Position numbers and translations under genes: made by a program. The notes beneath the pieces are model-generated. The model did not search any database and was not told the origin of the DNA. It saw only the letters and a program-made list of their open reading frames with translations. DNA of 52,188 nt. Source: JBDTNL01 sp039933785 (GTDB lineage Bacteria; Acidobacteriota; Thermoanaerobaculia; Multivoradales; JAGPDF01). The stretch lies in contig JBDTNL010000027.1 of NCBI GenBank assembly GCA_039933785.1, forward strand, positions 1 through 52,188, in the 5' to 3' direction. The number at the start of each line of letters is the position of its first letter. The stretch's first letter is position 1. Of the stretch, positions 1 to 8,559 are shown in pieces.

Positions 1-1056
1 GACACCATCGCGATGGCGTTCTCGATCATGAACGCGCGCCAGAAGCAGCGCTTCAAGGAAGAGTTCGAGATCGACATCGCGTACTCGGTTCCGGGTCTCG
101 GACGTTTCCGCTGCAACATCTTCCAGCAGCGCGGAGCCGTGGGCTTGGTACTGCGCGTTATTCCGGCGCGAATCTTGACCACGCGCGAGCTCATGCTGCC
201 GCCGGTTCTGGAGCGGATCTCGGAGGAGCGCCGCGGTCTGGTGCTCTGCACCGGCACGACGGGCTCGGGCAAGTCGACCACGCTGGCGGCGATGATCGAC
301 TACGTCAACGGCTCGCGCACCGAGCACATCATCACCATCGAAGATCCCATCGAGTTCCTCCATCGCGACAAGAAGTCGATCGTCAACCAGCGCGAGATCG
401 ACGTCGACACGCATGCTTTCTCGGGCGCCCTGCGCTCGGCGCTGCGCCAAGACCCCGATGTGATTCTGGTCGGCGAAATGCGCGACTATGAAACCATCGA
501 AACCGCCCTGCTGGCAGCGGAAACCGGCCACTTGGTGTTTTCGACCCTTCACACTCTGGATGCCACCGAGACCATCAACCGCATCATCGCCGTGTTCCCG
601 CCTCACCATCAGAAGCAGATCCGCATTCAGCTCGCCGCCGTGCTGAAGGCCGTGGTTTCCCTTCGCCTGCTACCGCGCGCTGATGGCATCGGCCGCGTGC
701 CCGCGGTCGAAGTGATGATCGTGACGCCCTACATTCGCGACTGCATCGAGAACAAGGAAAAGACCAAGTACATCCGCGAGCAGATCGCGCTCGGCACCAG
801 CCAGTACGGCATGCAGACCTTCGATCAGTCGCTCTACCAGCTCTACAAAGCCGGCCTGATCACGCTCGAAGAAGCCATCCGGCGCGCCAGCAACGCGGAC
901 GAGTTCAAGCTGCGCATCGAAGGCGTGCAGTTCACCGCCGACGTCTCGCGCGGCCAGATGGAAGAGTCGCTCGATCTCGGCGTGGACGCCGGGCCGGGCG
1001 TGCTCGAACAGGAGAGTCCATTCGAGATCGAGCGCATCGAGCGCCCGAAGGGTTGA
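1..1056 (+). CDS. pilT: PilT/PilU-family twitching motility ATPase (5' partial)
   Basis: Hexameric ATPase of the type IV pilus base that powers pilus retraction. The reading frame is open from base 1, so the N-terminal PAS-like domain is cut off by the window edge; the ATG at 13 is internal. Visible are the end of the N-terminal domain (GLGRFRCNIFQQRGAVG), Walker A GTTGSGKSTT about residue 81 counted from base 13, the Asp box IITIEDPIEFLH, Walker B with DPDVILVGEMRD, and the His box ETGHLVFSTLHT. The GEMRD and AAETGHLVF signatures are those of PilT/PilU rather than the assembly ATPase PilB. PilT and the accessory PilU cannot be separated firmly here. No other pilus gene lies in the window. 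The next gene, tatA, starts 30 bases after the stop. Confidence 0.93.
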   Translation, partial: DTIAMAFSIMNARQKQRFKEEFEIDIAYSVPGLGRFRCNIFQQRGAVGLVLRVIPARILTTRELMLPPVLERISEERRGLVLCTGTTGSGKSTTLAAMIDYVNGSRTEHIITIEDPIEFLHRDKKSIVNQREIDVDTHAFSGALRSALRQDPDVILVGEMRDYETIETALLAAETGHLVFSTLHTLDATETINRIIAVFPPHHQKQIRIQLAAVLKAVVSLRLLPRADGIGRVPAVEVMIVTPYIRDCIENKEKTKYIREQIALGTSQYGMQTFDQSLYQLYKAGLITLEEAIRRASNADEFKLRIEGVQFTADVSRGQMEESLDLGVDAGPGVLEQESPFEIERIERPKG

Positions 1057-1085
1057 CGCGCGCCACCGAGCGCCGGGAGACGAAA

Positions 1086-1292
1086 TTGTTCGAGGGCCTG
1101 TTTCAACCGATGCATCTGCTGTTCATCATGGGCATCGCCCTGATTTTCTTCGGTCCGAGCAAGCTGCCCGCCCTGGGCAAGGGGCTCGGTGAATCGATGC
1201 GCAACTTCCGCGAAGCCATGCGCGACGGCGGGCGCGACGAGCCGGTCGCGCAGTTGCCTGCGGCCAAAACCACCGGCAAGCCCGAGGTCTAG
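1086..1292 (+). CDS. tatA: TatA/E family twin-arginine translocase subunit
   Basis: Small subunit that oligomerises to form the Tat protein-conducting pore in the cytoplasmic membrane. The 68-residue product has one N-terminal transmembrane helix (HLLFIMGIALIFF) followed by the FGPSKLPALGKGLGESMR hinge and amphipathic helix, typical of TatA. The TTG at 1086 was chosen because GGGAG at 1075-1079 sits 6 nt before it and the product then begins MFEGLFQP, close to the family start. The frame also stays open to a TTG at 1053, which would overlap the pilT stop and add 11 residues. No tatC is nearby. The stop at 1290-1292 is followed at once by the recX frame. Confidence 0.88.
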   Translation: MFEGLFQPMHLLFIMGIALIFFGPSKLPALGKGLGESMRNFREAMRDGGRDEPVAQLPAAKTTGKPEV

Positions 1293-1763
1293 ACGACACC
1301 CCCTCCCAAGCGCTCCGCCTACGACCAGGCGGCGAAGCTCCTCGGGGTCCGGGCCCATTTCCGGCGCCAGCTCGAGCAGAAGCTCGCGCAGCGCGGCTAC
1401 GAGCCCGAAGAAATCTCACAGGCCCTCGACCGGCTGACTGAGGACGGCTATCTCGACGACGCCAAGCTCGCGACCCAGTTCGTCGCCGGGAGGGCCGGGC
1501 GCGGGGAAGGAGCGCGCCGGGTGCGCGCCGAGCTGGCTCGCCGTGGCGCCGACAAGTCGGTCATCGAGCCGGCGGTGAGTGGGGCGCTCGATGCGGATGA
1601 TCGCGAGGCGGCGCTCGAGACCGCTCGGCGGCTGCTCGGCAAGGGATCCTGCAAGCCCGACAGGCTGGCTCGTCAGCTCGATCGAAAGGGCTTCTCGCGG
1701 CGTGCTATCCTTCACGCCCTGCGCGAGTTAGGGCCCGATCTCGAAGTGCCCGCCGAGTCCTAG
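1293..1763 (+). CDS. recX: RecX-family regulatory protein, apparent ACG start
   Basis: RecX binds RecA filaments and limits recombinase activity. The frame after the tatA stop encodes a full RecX-like protein of three-helix repeats: YDQAAKLLGVRAHFRRQLEQ, then an ALDRLTEDGYLDDAKLATQF repeat, RVRAELARRGADKSVI and a last RQLDRKGFSRRAILHALREL. Homology begins within about 8 codons of 1293, yet no ATG, GTG or TTG occurs in frame until GTG 1518, halfway through the domain. ACG at 1293 directly follows the tatA TAG, and GAGG at 1284-1287 lies 5 nt upstream, a normal spacing. So either ACG is used as start, the original ATG is mutated or misread, or recX is made by readthrough of the in-frame tatA stop. 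The family call is firm; the start is not. Confidence 0.8.
   Translation, partial: TTPPPKRSAYDQAAKLLGVRAHFRRQLEQKLAQRGYEPEEISQALDRLTEDGYLDDAKLATQFVAGRAGRGEGARRVRAELARRGADKSVIEPAVSGALDADDREAALETARRLLGKGSCKPDRLARQLDRKGFSRRAILHALRELGPDLEVPAES
1703..1711 (+). promoter_or_regulatory. Extended -10 promoter for alaS inside recX
   Basis: TGCTATCCT matches an extended -10 (TG-N-TATnnT) within the recX 3' end. Predicted transcription start is near 1718, giving an alaS leader of about 118 nt. The leader contains a 6-bp G+C-rich hairpin, 1786-1791 with 1799-1804. No -35 is evident. The same TGCTATCCT occurs at 19609 before another gene, which supports the call. Confidence 0.4.
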
Positions 1764-1835
1764 GCACCCCCCGGCTCTGTTCCTGGCGGCGCTCCTCTCG
1801 CCGCAAGCCAAACAATTTTCTTGGGGCTTCAGCGC

Positions 1836-4520
1836 ATGAACAGCCGAGAGATTCGCCAGAGCTTCATCGATTTCTTCGCCGAGCGCGGCCATCGCCTCTA
1901 TCCGAGCGCGCCGCTGGTGCCCCACGGCGACCCGACCCTGCTGTTCACCAACGCCGGAATGGTGCAGTTCAAGGACTACTTCCTCGGCACCGACACGCCG
2001 GCGGGCAAGCGCGCCGTCTCGTCGCAGCGTTGCCTGCGCGTTTCGGGCAAGCACAATGACCTCGAAAACGTCGGTCCGAGCCCACGGCACCACACGTTCT
2101 TCGAAATGCTCGGGAACTTCTCCTTCGGCGACTACTTCAAGGAGGACGCGATCCGCTTCGCCTGGGATCTGGTGACTCGAGTCTGGGGGCTCGATCCCAG
2201 AGTCCTCTCCGCCACCGTCTACGAAGAGGACGACGAGGCGTTCGCCTTGTGGACCAAGCTCTCGACGCTGCCCGAGGGGCGGATCCATCGCTGCGGCAAG
2301 AAGGACAACTTCTGGGCGATGGGTGACACCGGTCCTTGCGGTCCGTGCTCGGAGATCTTCGTCGACCTCACGCCACACCTGCCGGAGGTGGGCTGGGACG
2401 AGGGCACCGACTCTGGGCGCTACCTCGAGATTTGGAACCTGGTCTTCATGCAGTACGAACGCTCGGCCGATGGCACGCTGGTGCCGCTGCCCAACCCCTC
2501 GATCGACACCGGCGCCGGCCTCGAACGAGTTTCGGCGGTGATCGAGGGTGTGGCGTCGAACTACGACACCGATCTCTTCCAACCAATTCTGCGGGCGACG
2601 GCGGAGCTGGCGCATCGCAAATACGGCGTCGATGCCGGTGCCGACACCTCGATGCGAGTGGTTGCCGATCACTTGCGCGCGGTCAGTTTCCTCCTCGCGG
2701 ATGGAGTGATTCCCGGCAACGAAGGGCGAGGCTATGTGCTGCGGCGCCTGCTGCGGCGGGCAGTCCGCCACGGCATGCGCCTGGGTTTCGAAGAGCCGTT
2801 CCTGAACCGCTTGGTGCCGGTGCTCGGCGAGGTCATGGGGAGCGCCTATCCGGAGCTGGGAGCGACCGAGCAGGCCTCGCGCGCCACGATCCGAGCCGAG
2901 GAGGAGAAGTTCCTCGACACCGTGGCGACCGCTTCGCAGCGCGTGCAGGAAGCGATCGAAGAAGCCAAGAAGAACGGTGGGAAGACCCTCTCCGGTGAAA
3001 CCGTGTTTCGGTTCTACGACACCTACGGTTTGCATGTCGACCTGATCCGCGAGATCGCAGAAGAAGAACGCTTCGCAGTGGACGACGTGGGTTTTGAGCT
3101 CGCGCTCGAAGAGCAGCGCTCGCGCTCGCGCGAGGCGACCGGCGACACGCAGAAGCGCCATGGAGCCATGAAGGAGTTGATGCGCTCTCCGTACATGACT
3201 CTCAATCCGACCGAGTTCCTGGGCTACGGGGAGACAGAAGCAAAAGCTCAGGTAGAAAGGATCGTCGTGGAGGATCCGAACGCCGGGGTGGACTTCGGCG
3301 TGCTGCCAGCGGAGAAGGCGCTCACAGCGGGGCATCGAGGTCTTCTCGTGCTGAACCGCACGACGTTTTACGCCGAGTCCGGTGGTGAGATCGGAGACAC
3401 CGGCCGGATCGTCGGCCCGACCGGTGAAGCTCGTGTGATCGACACTCAAAAAGAGAGCCCTGGGGTCTTTTTCCACTATGTAGAGGTGGAAAGGGGCGAG
3501 TTCCGCCGCGGCGATGAGGTCACGCTCGCTGTTGACGCGGAGCGCCGCGCAGCCATCCAACGCAATCACACCGCGACCCACCTCCTGCACGCGGCCCTGC
3601 ATCGCGTGGTGGGGGAGGGCGCTCGTCAGGCAGGCTCATTGGTGGCCCCGGACCGCTTGCGGTTCGACTTCACCCATGGTCAGCCAGTGGTCGCCCACGA
3701 GAAGCGGCGCATCGAAGATCTGGTGAATGAGTGGGTGCGCGCCGCAACGCCGACCCAGATCGGGGAGCGGTCCTACAAAGAGGCTCTCGCCGATGGCGCC
3801 ATGGCGCTCTTCGGAGAGAAGTACGGCGACCGCGTGCGCACGGTGGCCGTTCCGCCGGTGAGCCTGGAGCTCTGTGGCGGCTGCCACGTGCGCAACACCG
3901 GTGAGATCGGCCTGTTCGTGATCACCTCGGAAAAGGGCATCGCCTCGGGAGTTCGCCGTATCGAGGCCCTGACCGGAGCCGGCGCACTCGCCTGGGTGCG
4001 CGAGCGCGAGAGCCTGCTCGCTGGCGTCGAATCCGCGCTGCACGTTCCCGCCGAGCGTGCGCCCTCTGAAATCGCCGCCCTTCGCGAGCGCTTGAAGGAC
4101 ACCGAACGCCAGCTCTCCGGCATGCGCCTCAAGCTCGCCAGTGGAGGCGGCGCCAGCAACGAGGGAACCGAGGCCGGCCGAGCGCTCGTCGAGGGCGTCC
4201 AGATCGTCGTCCGCGAAGTACCGGCCGCCCCGGCCAATGAGCTCCGCAGTATCGCCGACGCCCTGCGCACCAAGTTGGGTTCGGGAGTCGTGGTCCTTGG
4301 CACGCGGGAGGAAGGCAAGGTGACCCTACTCGTCGCAGTGACCTCCGACACCGTAGGCCGGGTCAAAGCAGGCGATCTCGTGAAGCGCCTGGCCCCTATC
4401 GTCGGCGGTAGCGGCGGCGGCAAAGCCGACTTCGCCCAAGCCGGCGGCAAGGACCCCGCTCGTTTGGACGAAGCCTTAGCCGCGGTCCCCGAAGCTATTC
4501 GCGCCTTGATCACGGGTTAG
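1836..4520 (+). CDS. alaS: Alanyl-tRNA synthetase
   Basis: Class II synthetase that charges tRNA-Ala and clears mis-charged Ser and Gly. The 894-residue product starts MNSREIRQSFIDFF, the usual AlaS start; the frame is open 5 codons further to a TTG at 1821. Seen in order: the catalytic domain (LFTNAGMVQFKDYFLG, then GDTGPCGPCSEI and the SIDTGAGLERVSAV motif), the editing-site HTATHLLHAALH with its HxxxH zinc ligands about residue 585, the second ligand pair in CGGCHVRNTGEIG, and the C-terminal DHHA1 part ending GGSGGGKADFAQAGGKDP. All hallmark residues are present. It lies 72 bp after recX and probably has its own promoter there. Confidence 0.98.
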   Translation: MNSREIRQSFIDFFAERGHRLYPSAPLVPHGDPTLLFTNAGMVQFKDYFLGTDTPAGKRAVSSQRCLRVSGKHNDLENVGPSPRHHTFFEMLGNFSFGDYFKEDAIRFAWDLVTRVWGLDPRVLSATVYEEDDEAFALWTKLSTLPEGRIHRCGKKDNFWAMGDTGPCGPCSEIFVDLTPHLPEVGWDEGTDSGRYLEIWNLVFMQYERSADGTLVPLPNPSIDTGAGLERVSAVIEGVASNYDTDLFQPILRATAELAHRKYGVDAGADTSMRVVADHLRAVSFLLADGVIPGNEGRGYVLRRLLRRAVRHGMRLGFEEPFLNRLVPVLGEVMGSAYPELGATEQASRATIRAEEEKFLDTVATASQRVQEAIEEAKKNGGKTLSGETVFRFYDTYGLHVDLIREIAEEERFAVDDVGFELALEEQRSRSREATGDTQKRHGAMKELMRSPYMTLNPTEFLGYGETEAKAQVERIVVEDPNAGVDFGVLPAEKALTAGHRGLLVLNRTTFYAESGGEIGDTGRIVGPTGEARVIDTQKESPGVFFHYVEVERGEFRRGDEVTLAVDAERRAAIQRNHTATHLLHAALHRVVGEGARQAGSLVAPDRLRFDFTHGQPVVAHEKRRIEDLVNEWVRAATPTQIGERSYKEALADGAMALFGEKYGDRVRTVAVPPVSLELCGGCHVRNTGEIGLFVITSEKGIASGVRRIEALTGAGALAWVRERESLLAGVESALHVPAERAPSEIAALRERLKDTERQLSGMRLKLASGGGASNEGTEAGRALVEGVQIVVREVPAAPANELRSIADALRTKLGSGVVVLGTREEGKVTLLVAVTSDTVGRVKAGDLVKRLAPIVGGSGGGKADFAQAGGKDPARLDEALAAVPEAIRALITG

Positions 4521-4541
4521 CCAGGCGGGGGAAGGCCCAGG

Positions 4542-4550
4542 TGGTAGAAT
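4542..4550 (+). promoter_or_regulatory. Extended -10 promoter for the lytic transglycosylase
   Basis: TGGTAGAAT fits TG-N-TAnnnT, just after the alaS stop. Predicted start near 4557 leaves a leader of about 13 nt before ATG 4570. An identical TGGTAGAAT lies before rpsP at 9901. No good -35 is visible. Confidence 0.45.
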
Positions 4551-4569
4551 CCGTCCCCTCTTAGGTCGA

Positions 4570-5232
4570 ATGATGCGCCGCGCCCCGCTAGTCGCCTGGT
4601 CCGTTCTGGTCTGCGCCGCCCCAGTGTTCGCTGGGTCGGGCTCGGGCTCAGTCAGCATCAAGCTTCGAGAAGACGGCCGCCGGGTGATGGTCAACGAGAG
4701 CCGCTCGCAGTACAGCACCCGCATGTCGGCTTCCCTGGTCCCCGTGGGCAGTAGCCTGGCGGCGCTCATCGAAGCGCATTCCGATCGCGTCGGCCTCGAT
4801 CCCCGCCTCGTCCGAGCCGTGATCCAAGTCGAATCGGGCTACAACCCCCAAGCGCTTTCCAACAAGGGCGCCATGGGCCTGATGCAGCTCACCTCCGAGA
4901 CCGCGCACGACTACGCGGTCGACGACCCGTACGACGCCGAGCAGAACGTCCGCGGGGGAACTTCGTATCTGAAAGCCTTGGTCGACCATTTTCACGGCAG
5001 CCTCGACCTCGCCCTGGCAGGCTACAACGCCGGTCCCGGCGCGGTGGAGAAGTACGCCGGCATTCCGCCCTACGCCGAGACCGCCGACTATGTCGACCAT
5101 GTCCTCGGTCTCTACAACGGCACGGGCAATCTGCGCGACACCTCCAACATGGTCATCTCGCGCCGCAAGGTGCAGATCGTCCGCGACGCGCAGAACCGCA
5201 TCCTGCTCTCCAACACCCCCGGCAAGCAGTAG
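4570..5232 (+). CDS. Secreted lytic transglycosylase (SLT domain)
   Basis: Peptidoglycan lytic transglycosylase, expected to cleave the MurNAc-GlcNAc bond in the periplasm. The 220-residue product has a signal peptide (basic MMRR, hydrophobic stretch, cleavage near VFAGS), a short linker, then an SLT/lysozyme-like domain from about residue 63. The catalytic Glu lies in AVIQVESGYNP (about E88); GAMGLMQLTSETA and LALAGYNAGPGAVEKY are the other SLT motifs. The domain is near C-terminal, with about 50 residues of unassigned tail. A second ATG at 4573 could also serve as start. It is preceded by its own extended -10 and is probably monocistronic or leads into pgsA 57 bp later. Confidence 0.9.
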   Translation: MMRRAPLVAWSVLVCAAPVFAGSGSGSVSIKLREDGRRVMVNESRSQYSTRMSASLVPVGSSLAALIEAHSDRVGLDPRLVRAVIQVESGYNPQALSNKGAMGLMQLTSETAHDYAVDDPYDAEQNVRGGTSYLKALVDHFHGSLDLALAGYNAGPGAVEKYAGIPPYAETADYVDHVLGLYNGTGNLRDTSNMVISRRKVQIVRDAQNRILLSNTPGKQ

Positions 5233-5289
5233 CGCGCCAACGCATCCGTCGAGGGTGCAAAGCGGATATCCTTGCGCACACTCGGCGCC

Positions 5290-5856
5290 ATGCTCAATCT
5301 TCCCAACCTGCTCTCGTTCTCGCGCATCCTGTTGGTGCCCCTGTTGGTGGCGATTCTGCTCACCGAACCGCACTTCAACAATCAGGAGTGGGTGGGGTTA
5401 GGCATCTTCCTGCTCGCGTCGTTGACCGACTTTCTCGACGGATTCATCGCCCGCCGGCGGCGCCAGATCACCAAGCTCGGCAAGCTGCTCGATCCCGCCG
5501 CGGACAAGATTCTGACCGCGGCCGCGTACATCTCGCTGGTCGAGCTCAAGGTCGCGCCTTCGTGGATCGTCACCCTGCTGATTTCACGTGAGTTCGCGGT
5601 GTCGGCGCTCCGCGCCTTCGCGGCGTCGGAGCAGGTGGTTATTTCGGCCAGCGCCTCTGCCAAGGTGAAGACCACCTTGCAGATCATCTCGATCGCCCTG
5701 CTCATCATCTACAACCAACTCGGCGAGTTCAGTCATCTTGCCCCCTGGTCGCTCTGGCTGGCGATGATCGCCTCGGTGTATTCCGGGGCCGAATACTTCT
5801 TCCGTTTCGGACGCTTGCTGCTCGCTCAACCCACCGCCTCAGAGCCGCAGGAATGA
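5290..5856 (+). CDS. pgsA: CDP-diacylglycerol--glycerol-3-phosphate 3-phosphatidyltransferase
   Basis: Integral membrane enzyme that makes phosphatidylglycerophosphate, the first committed step to phosphatidylglycerol and cardiolipin. The 188-residue product shows the complete CDP-alcohol phosphotransferase signature DG-x2-AR-x8-G-x3-D-x3-D (DGFIARRRRQITKLG then KLLDPAADK). The start MLNLPNLLSFSRILLVPLL matches the family, so ATG 5290 was preferred over an in-frame TTG at 5272. TATCCT at 5267-5272 may be its -10. The stop overlaps the next start as ATGA, so translation of the MMPL exporter is probably coupled to it; shared regulation with a lipid exporter makes sense. Confidence 0.93.
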   Translation: MLNLPNLLSFSRILLVPLLVAILLTEPHFNNQEWVGLGIFLLASLTDFLDGFIARRRRQITKLGKLLDPAADKILTAAAYISLVELKVAPSWIVTLLISREFAVSALRAFAASEQVVISASASAKVKTTLQIISIALLIIYNQLGEFSHLAPWSLWLAMIASVYSGAEYFFRFGRLLLAQPTASEPQE

Positions 5857-8429
5857 TCGCCCGCAGCCCTCTATTGGGTCGCCTGGCGCTGTTCGCGCGC
5901 CGGCGGTACCGTGCAGTGTTCCTCGGCGCGCTGCTGTGCTTTGCGATCGCCGGGCTGCTTACCGCGGGCCTCGAGTTCGACACTGACGTGTTGCATTTGT
6001 TGCCGGTGCACGACCCCGCGGTCAAGACCTTCACCGACACCATCGAACAGTTCGAGAGTCTGGACAATCTCCTGGTCGTGGTGCGCGTGCCGGAAGGCGC
6101 CGTGCTCGACCGGTATCAGGCGTTCGTGGATCGTCTGGGCGAACGGTTGCAGAAGGTTCCGAGCCTGCAGCAGATCACCTATAAGCTCGACGCGCCCGAG
6201 GATCTGCTCGCGTCATTCCTCCCCAAGTCCTTGCTCTTCCTGAACGAGAGCTCCCGCCCCGCGCTCCTCCAGCGCTTGAGCGACGAGGGTTTGCACAGCC
6301 GGGTGAGCGAGCTTCGCCGCCAACTCTCGGCGCCCCAGGCGATCGCGGTGAAGGAGCTCGCGAAGCTCGACCCGGCGGGGATCTCGGAAGTGCTCTTGAG
6401 CCAGATGGGCAGCAATCGGGGCTCCTTGCAAGCCGATTGGACGAGTGGCTACCTGCTCTCCGGCGACCACCGCATCATCCTGCTCCTGGGTAAGCCGATC
6501 AAGCCGCCGCAGGACATCGATTTCACGCGTGGCCTGATCGATTCGGTCAACCACGAGATCGAGGCCACCCGCGCCGAGTGGCACGAGCTCGCCGGCGACG
6601 ATGCGGGTGCGGCGCCCGAGGTCGTGCTCGGCGGCGGCTACATGATCGCGCTCAGCGACGCTTCGCTGATCCAGAGCGAGCTGGCACTCAACATGGGGAC
6701 CTCGGCCATCGGCGTCTTGCTGCTGTTCTTTTTCGCCTTTCGACGCTGGGCCGCGCTCGCCTATCCGATCATTCCCCTCGGCGGCGGTCTGTTGCTCGCC
6801 TTCGGCTTCGCGCGCCTTGCCTTCGGCAGCCTGAACTCGGCCACCGGAGGCGTGGCGGCTCTGCTGATCGGCATGGGCATCGACTTCGTGATCGTGTCCT
6901 ATGGACGCTACGTCGAGGCGCGCCGTGGTGGCGCCTCAGTGGAAGATGGCCTGGTCACCATGTCGAGCACGGCCGGCTTGGCGGTGTTCTTCGGCGCCGT
7001 GACCACCGCAGCGACCTTCTACGCCTTCTGCGTCACCGATTTCCGCGGCCTGCGGCAAATGGGAATCCTGGCGGGCACGGGAATTCTGCTCTGCGCGGTG
7101 TGCGTCCTGGTGTTGCTCCCCGCTCTGCTGGCGTGGAGTGAAGAGCGTCGTCTGGCGAAGGCGCGCAACATCACGCTCCACTTGCACACCTTCGGCAGCG
7201 ACCGACTCATGCGGGCCTGCCAGCGTCGCCCCGGGATTGCTCTGGCGATCGGAGTCGTCGTCACCGTCGTAGCGGCTTTGCTGGTTCCCCGCATCCACTT
7301 CGAAGACAGCATGCAGAAGATGCGGCCGGCTGGAAATCCGGGCATCCTGGTGCAGGAGGAAGTCGGCCTGCATTTCGGCTCCGGGTTCGACCAGATGATG
7401 CTGGTGATCTCGGGAGACAGCGCCGACGAGGTGCTGGCATTGAGCGAGAAGGCGGCAGCAGGTGCCCGTCTTCTCGTCGACCGGGGCATCCTGCGCAGCG
7501 TCGAAGCGGCGACCGCGATGGTGCCTCCCGAAGAGCATCAGAAGGCGGCGCTCGAGTGGTTGGCCGCGGAGCGTGTCTCTGGCGCCCTCGATCCGGTCCG
7601 TGTCAAGGCGACGTTCCTGAGCGCTGCGGCCGCGGAGGGCCTGCGCCCGGAGGCCTTTACGCACGGCCTCGACATGCTGGCGCAAGCGCTCCAACCGCCC
7701 GATCGAATCCGGGTGGAGGACTACGCCCGGTCCAGCCAAACCCGGCAGGTCTTGGATCGCTTCATTCGCAACACCAAGGACGGCTGGAAAGGCATCGTCT
7801 ACCTCTACCCGCCGCCGCAGGTCTGGAAGCGCGAGGCGCCGCCGCAGGCCTACGCGCTGGCGCGCGACCTCGGGCCCAAAGTGGCGCTCACCGGCATCAA
7901 TGTGATGAGCACCGCGCTTCGCGAGCGCGTGCGTCGTGAGGCGATCGTGGCCGCGGTTCTCGGCGTCCTCTTGGTGCTCGCCATCCTGTGGATCGACTTC
8001 CGCCGGCTCCGTCCGGCGCTGCTCGCCTTCGTCCCTTTGCTGGTCGGCGGGACCTGGATGTTCGGAGCGATGGCCGCGTTCGGCATCGACATGAACTTTA
8101 TGAACATCTTCGTCACCACCATGATCATCGGAATCGCCACCGACTATGCGATCTACATCCTGCATCGTCATGAGGAGACGCTCGACGAGACGCGCGAGGT
8201 CGCGGAGGCGGCGCTAGCCGAAACTGGCAAGGGCGTGTTGCTCGCCGCGTTGACCACTATCGTGGGTTTTGGCTCGCTCGCCACCTCGCACTACCCCGGA
8301 TTGAAATCGATGGGCTACGTCGCCGGCCTCGGCGCGGGGTTCACCTGTCTGGTCAGCATCACCCTGCTCCCAGCCCTGCTCTCGCTCCTGCGCCGCGGCC
8401 GCGATCGCCGCTCCCCGGGCGCTCAATAG
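5853..8429 (+). CDS. MMPL/RND-superfamily exporter, HpnN-like
   Basis: Large inner-membrane RND-type transporter of 858 residues, probably moving lipids or other hydrophobic molecules. It has the duplicated MMPL plan: TM1 near the N-terminus, a soluble loop of about 230 residues, five TM helices, then the same arrangement again. The paired acidic motifs of the proton relay are visible as LIGMGIDFVIVSYGRY (about residue 340) and MIIGIATDYAIYILHR (about 760). The soluble loop LEFDTDVLHLLPVHDP resembles hopanoid exporter HpnN and related MMPL proteins. It overlaps pgsA by 4 bases. The substrate is not known; no hopanoid synthesis gene is in the window. Confidence 0.85.
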   Translation: MIARSPLLGRLALFARRRYRAVFLGALLCFAIAGLLTAGLEFDTDVLHLLPVHDPAVKTFTDTIEQFESLDNLLVVVRVPEGAVLDRYQAFVDRLGERLQKVPSLQQITYKLDAPEDLLASFLPKSLLFLNESSRPALLQRLSDEGLHSRVSELRRQLSAPQAIAVKELAKLDPAGISEVLLSQMGSNRGSLQADWTSGYLLSGDHRIILLLGKPIKPPQDIDFTRGLIDSVNHEIEATRAEWHELAGDDAGAAPEVVLGGGYMIALSDASLIQSELALNMGTSAIGVLLLFFFAFRRWAALAYPIIPLGGGLLLAFGFARLAFGSLNSATGGVAALLIGMGIDFVIVSYGRYVEARRGGASVEDGLVTMSSTAGLAVFFGAVTTAATFYAFCVTDFRGLRQMGILAGTGILLCAVCVLVLLPALLAWSEERRLAKARNITLHLHTFGSDRLMRACQRRPGIALAIGVVVTVVAALLVPRIHFEDSMQKMRPAGNPGILVQEEVGLHFGSGFDQMMLVISGDSADEVLALSEKAAAGARLLVDRGILRSVEAATAMVPPEEHQKAALEWLAAERVSGALDPVRVKATFLSAAAAEGLRPEAFTHGLDMLAQALQPPDRIRVEDYARSSQTRQVLDRFIRNTKDGWKGIVYLYPPPQVWKREAPPQAYALARDLGPKVALTGINVMSTALRERVRREAIVAAVLGVLLVLAILWIDFRRLRPALLAFVPLLVGGTWMFGAMAAFGIDMNFMNIFVTTMIIGIATDYAIYILHRHEETLDETREVAEAALAETGKGVLLAALTTIVGFGSLATSHYPGLKSMGYVAGLGAGFTCLVSITLLPALLSLLRRGRDRRSPGAQ

Positions 8430-8497
8430 ATCGGGGGGAGTCGGGGGCTTGAAGCCGCCCGTCAGGAAGGCCAGCAGGGGTGACTCGGCTAGCGCTC

Positions 8498-8506
8498 TGT
8501 TAGAGT
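8498..8506 (+). promoter_or_regulatory. Extended -10 promoter for ffh
   Basis: TGTTAGAGT fits TG-N-TAnnnT, about 54 nt upstream of the ffh ATG. Predicted start is near 8513. TAGAGT recurs at 24264-24269 before the LytTR regulator gene. Confidence 0.35.
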
Positions 8507-8559
8507 TGCCCCGATCGGTTTTCCCGGTCCAACCCAACCAGGACACCAGCGAGGCAGGG

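Noticed and set aside
1728..3602. 624-codon open frame on the minus strand
   Set aside because: It lies fully antisense to alaS, has no recognisable domain, and results from third-position G/C bias.
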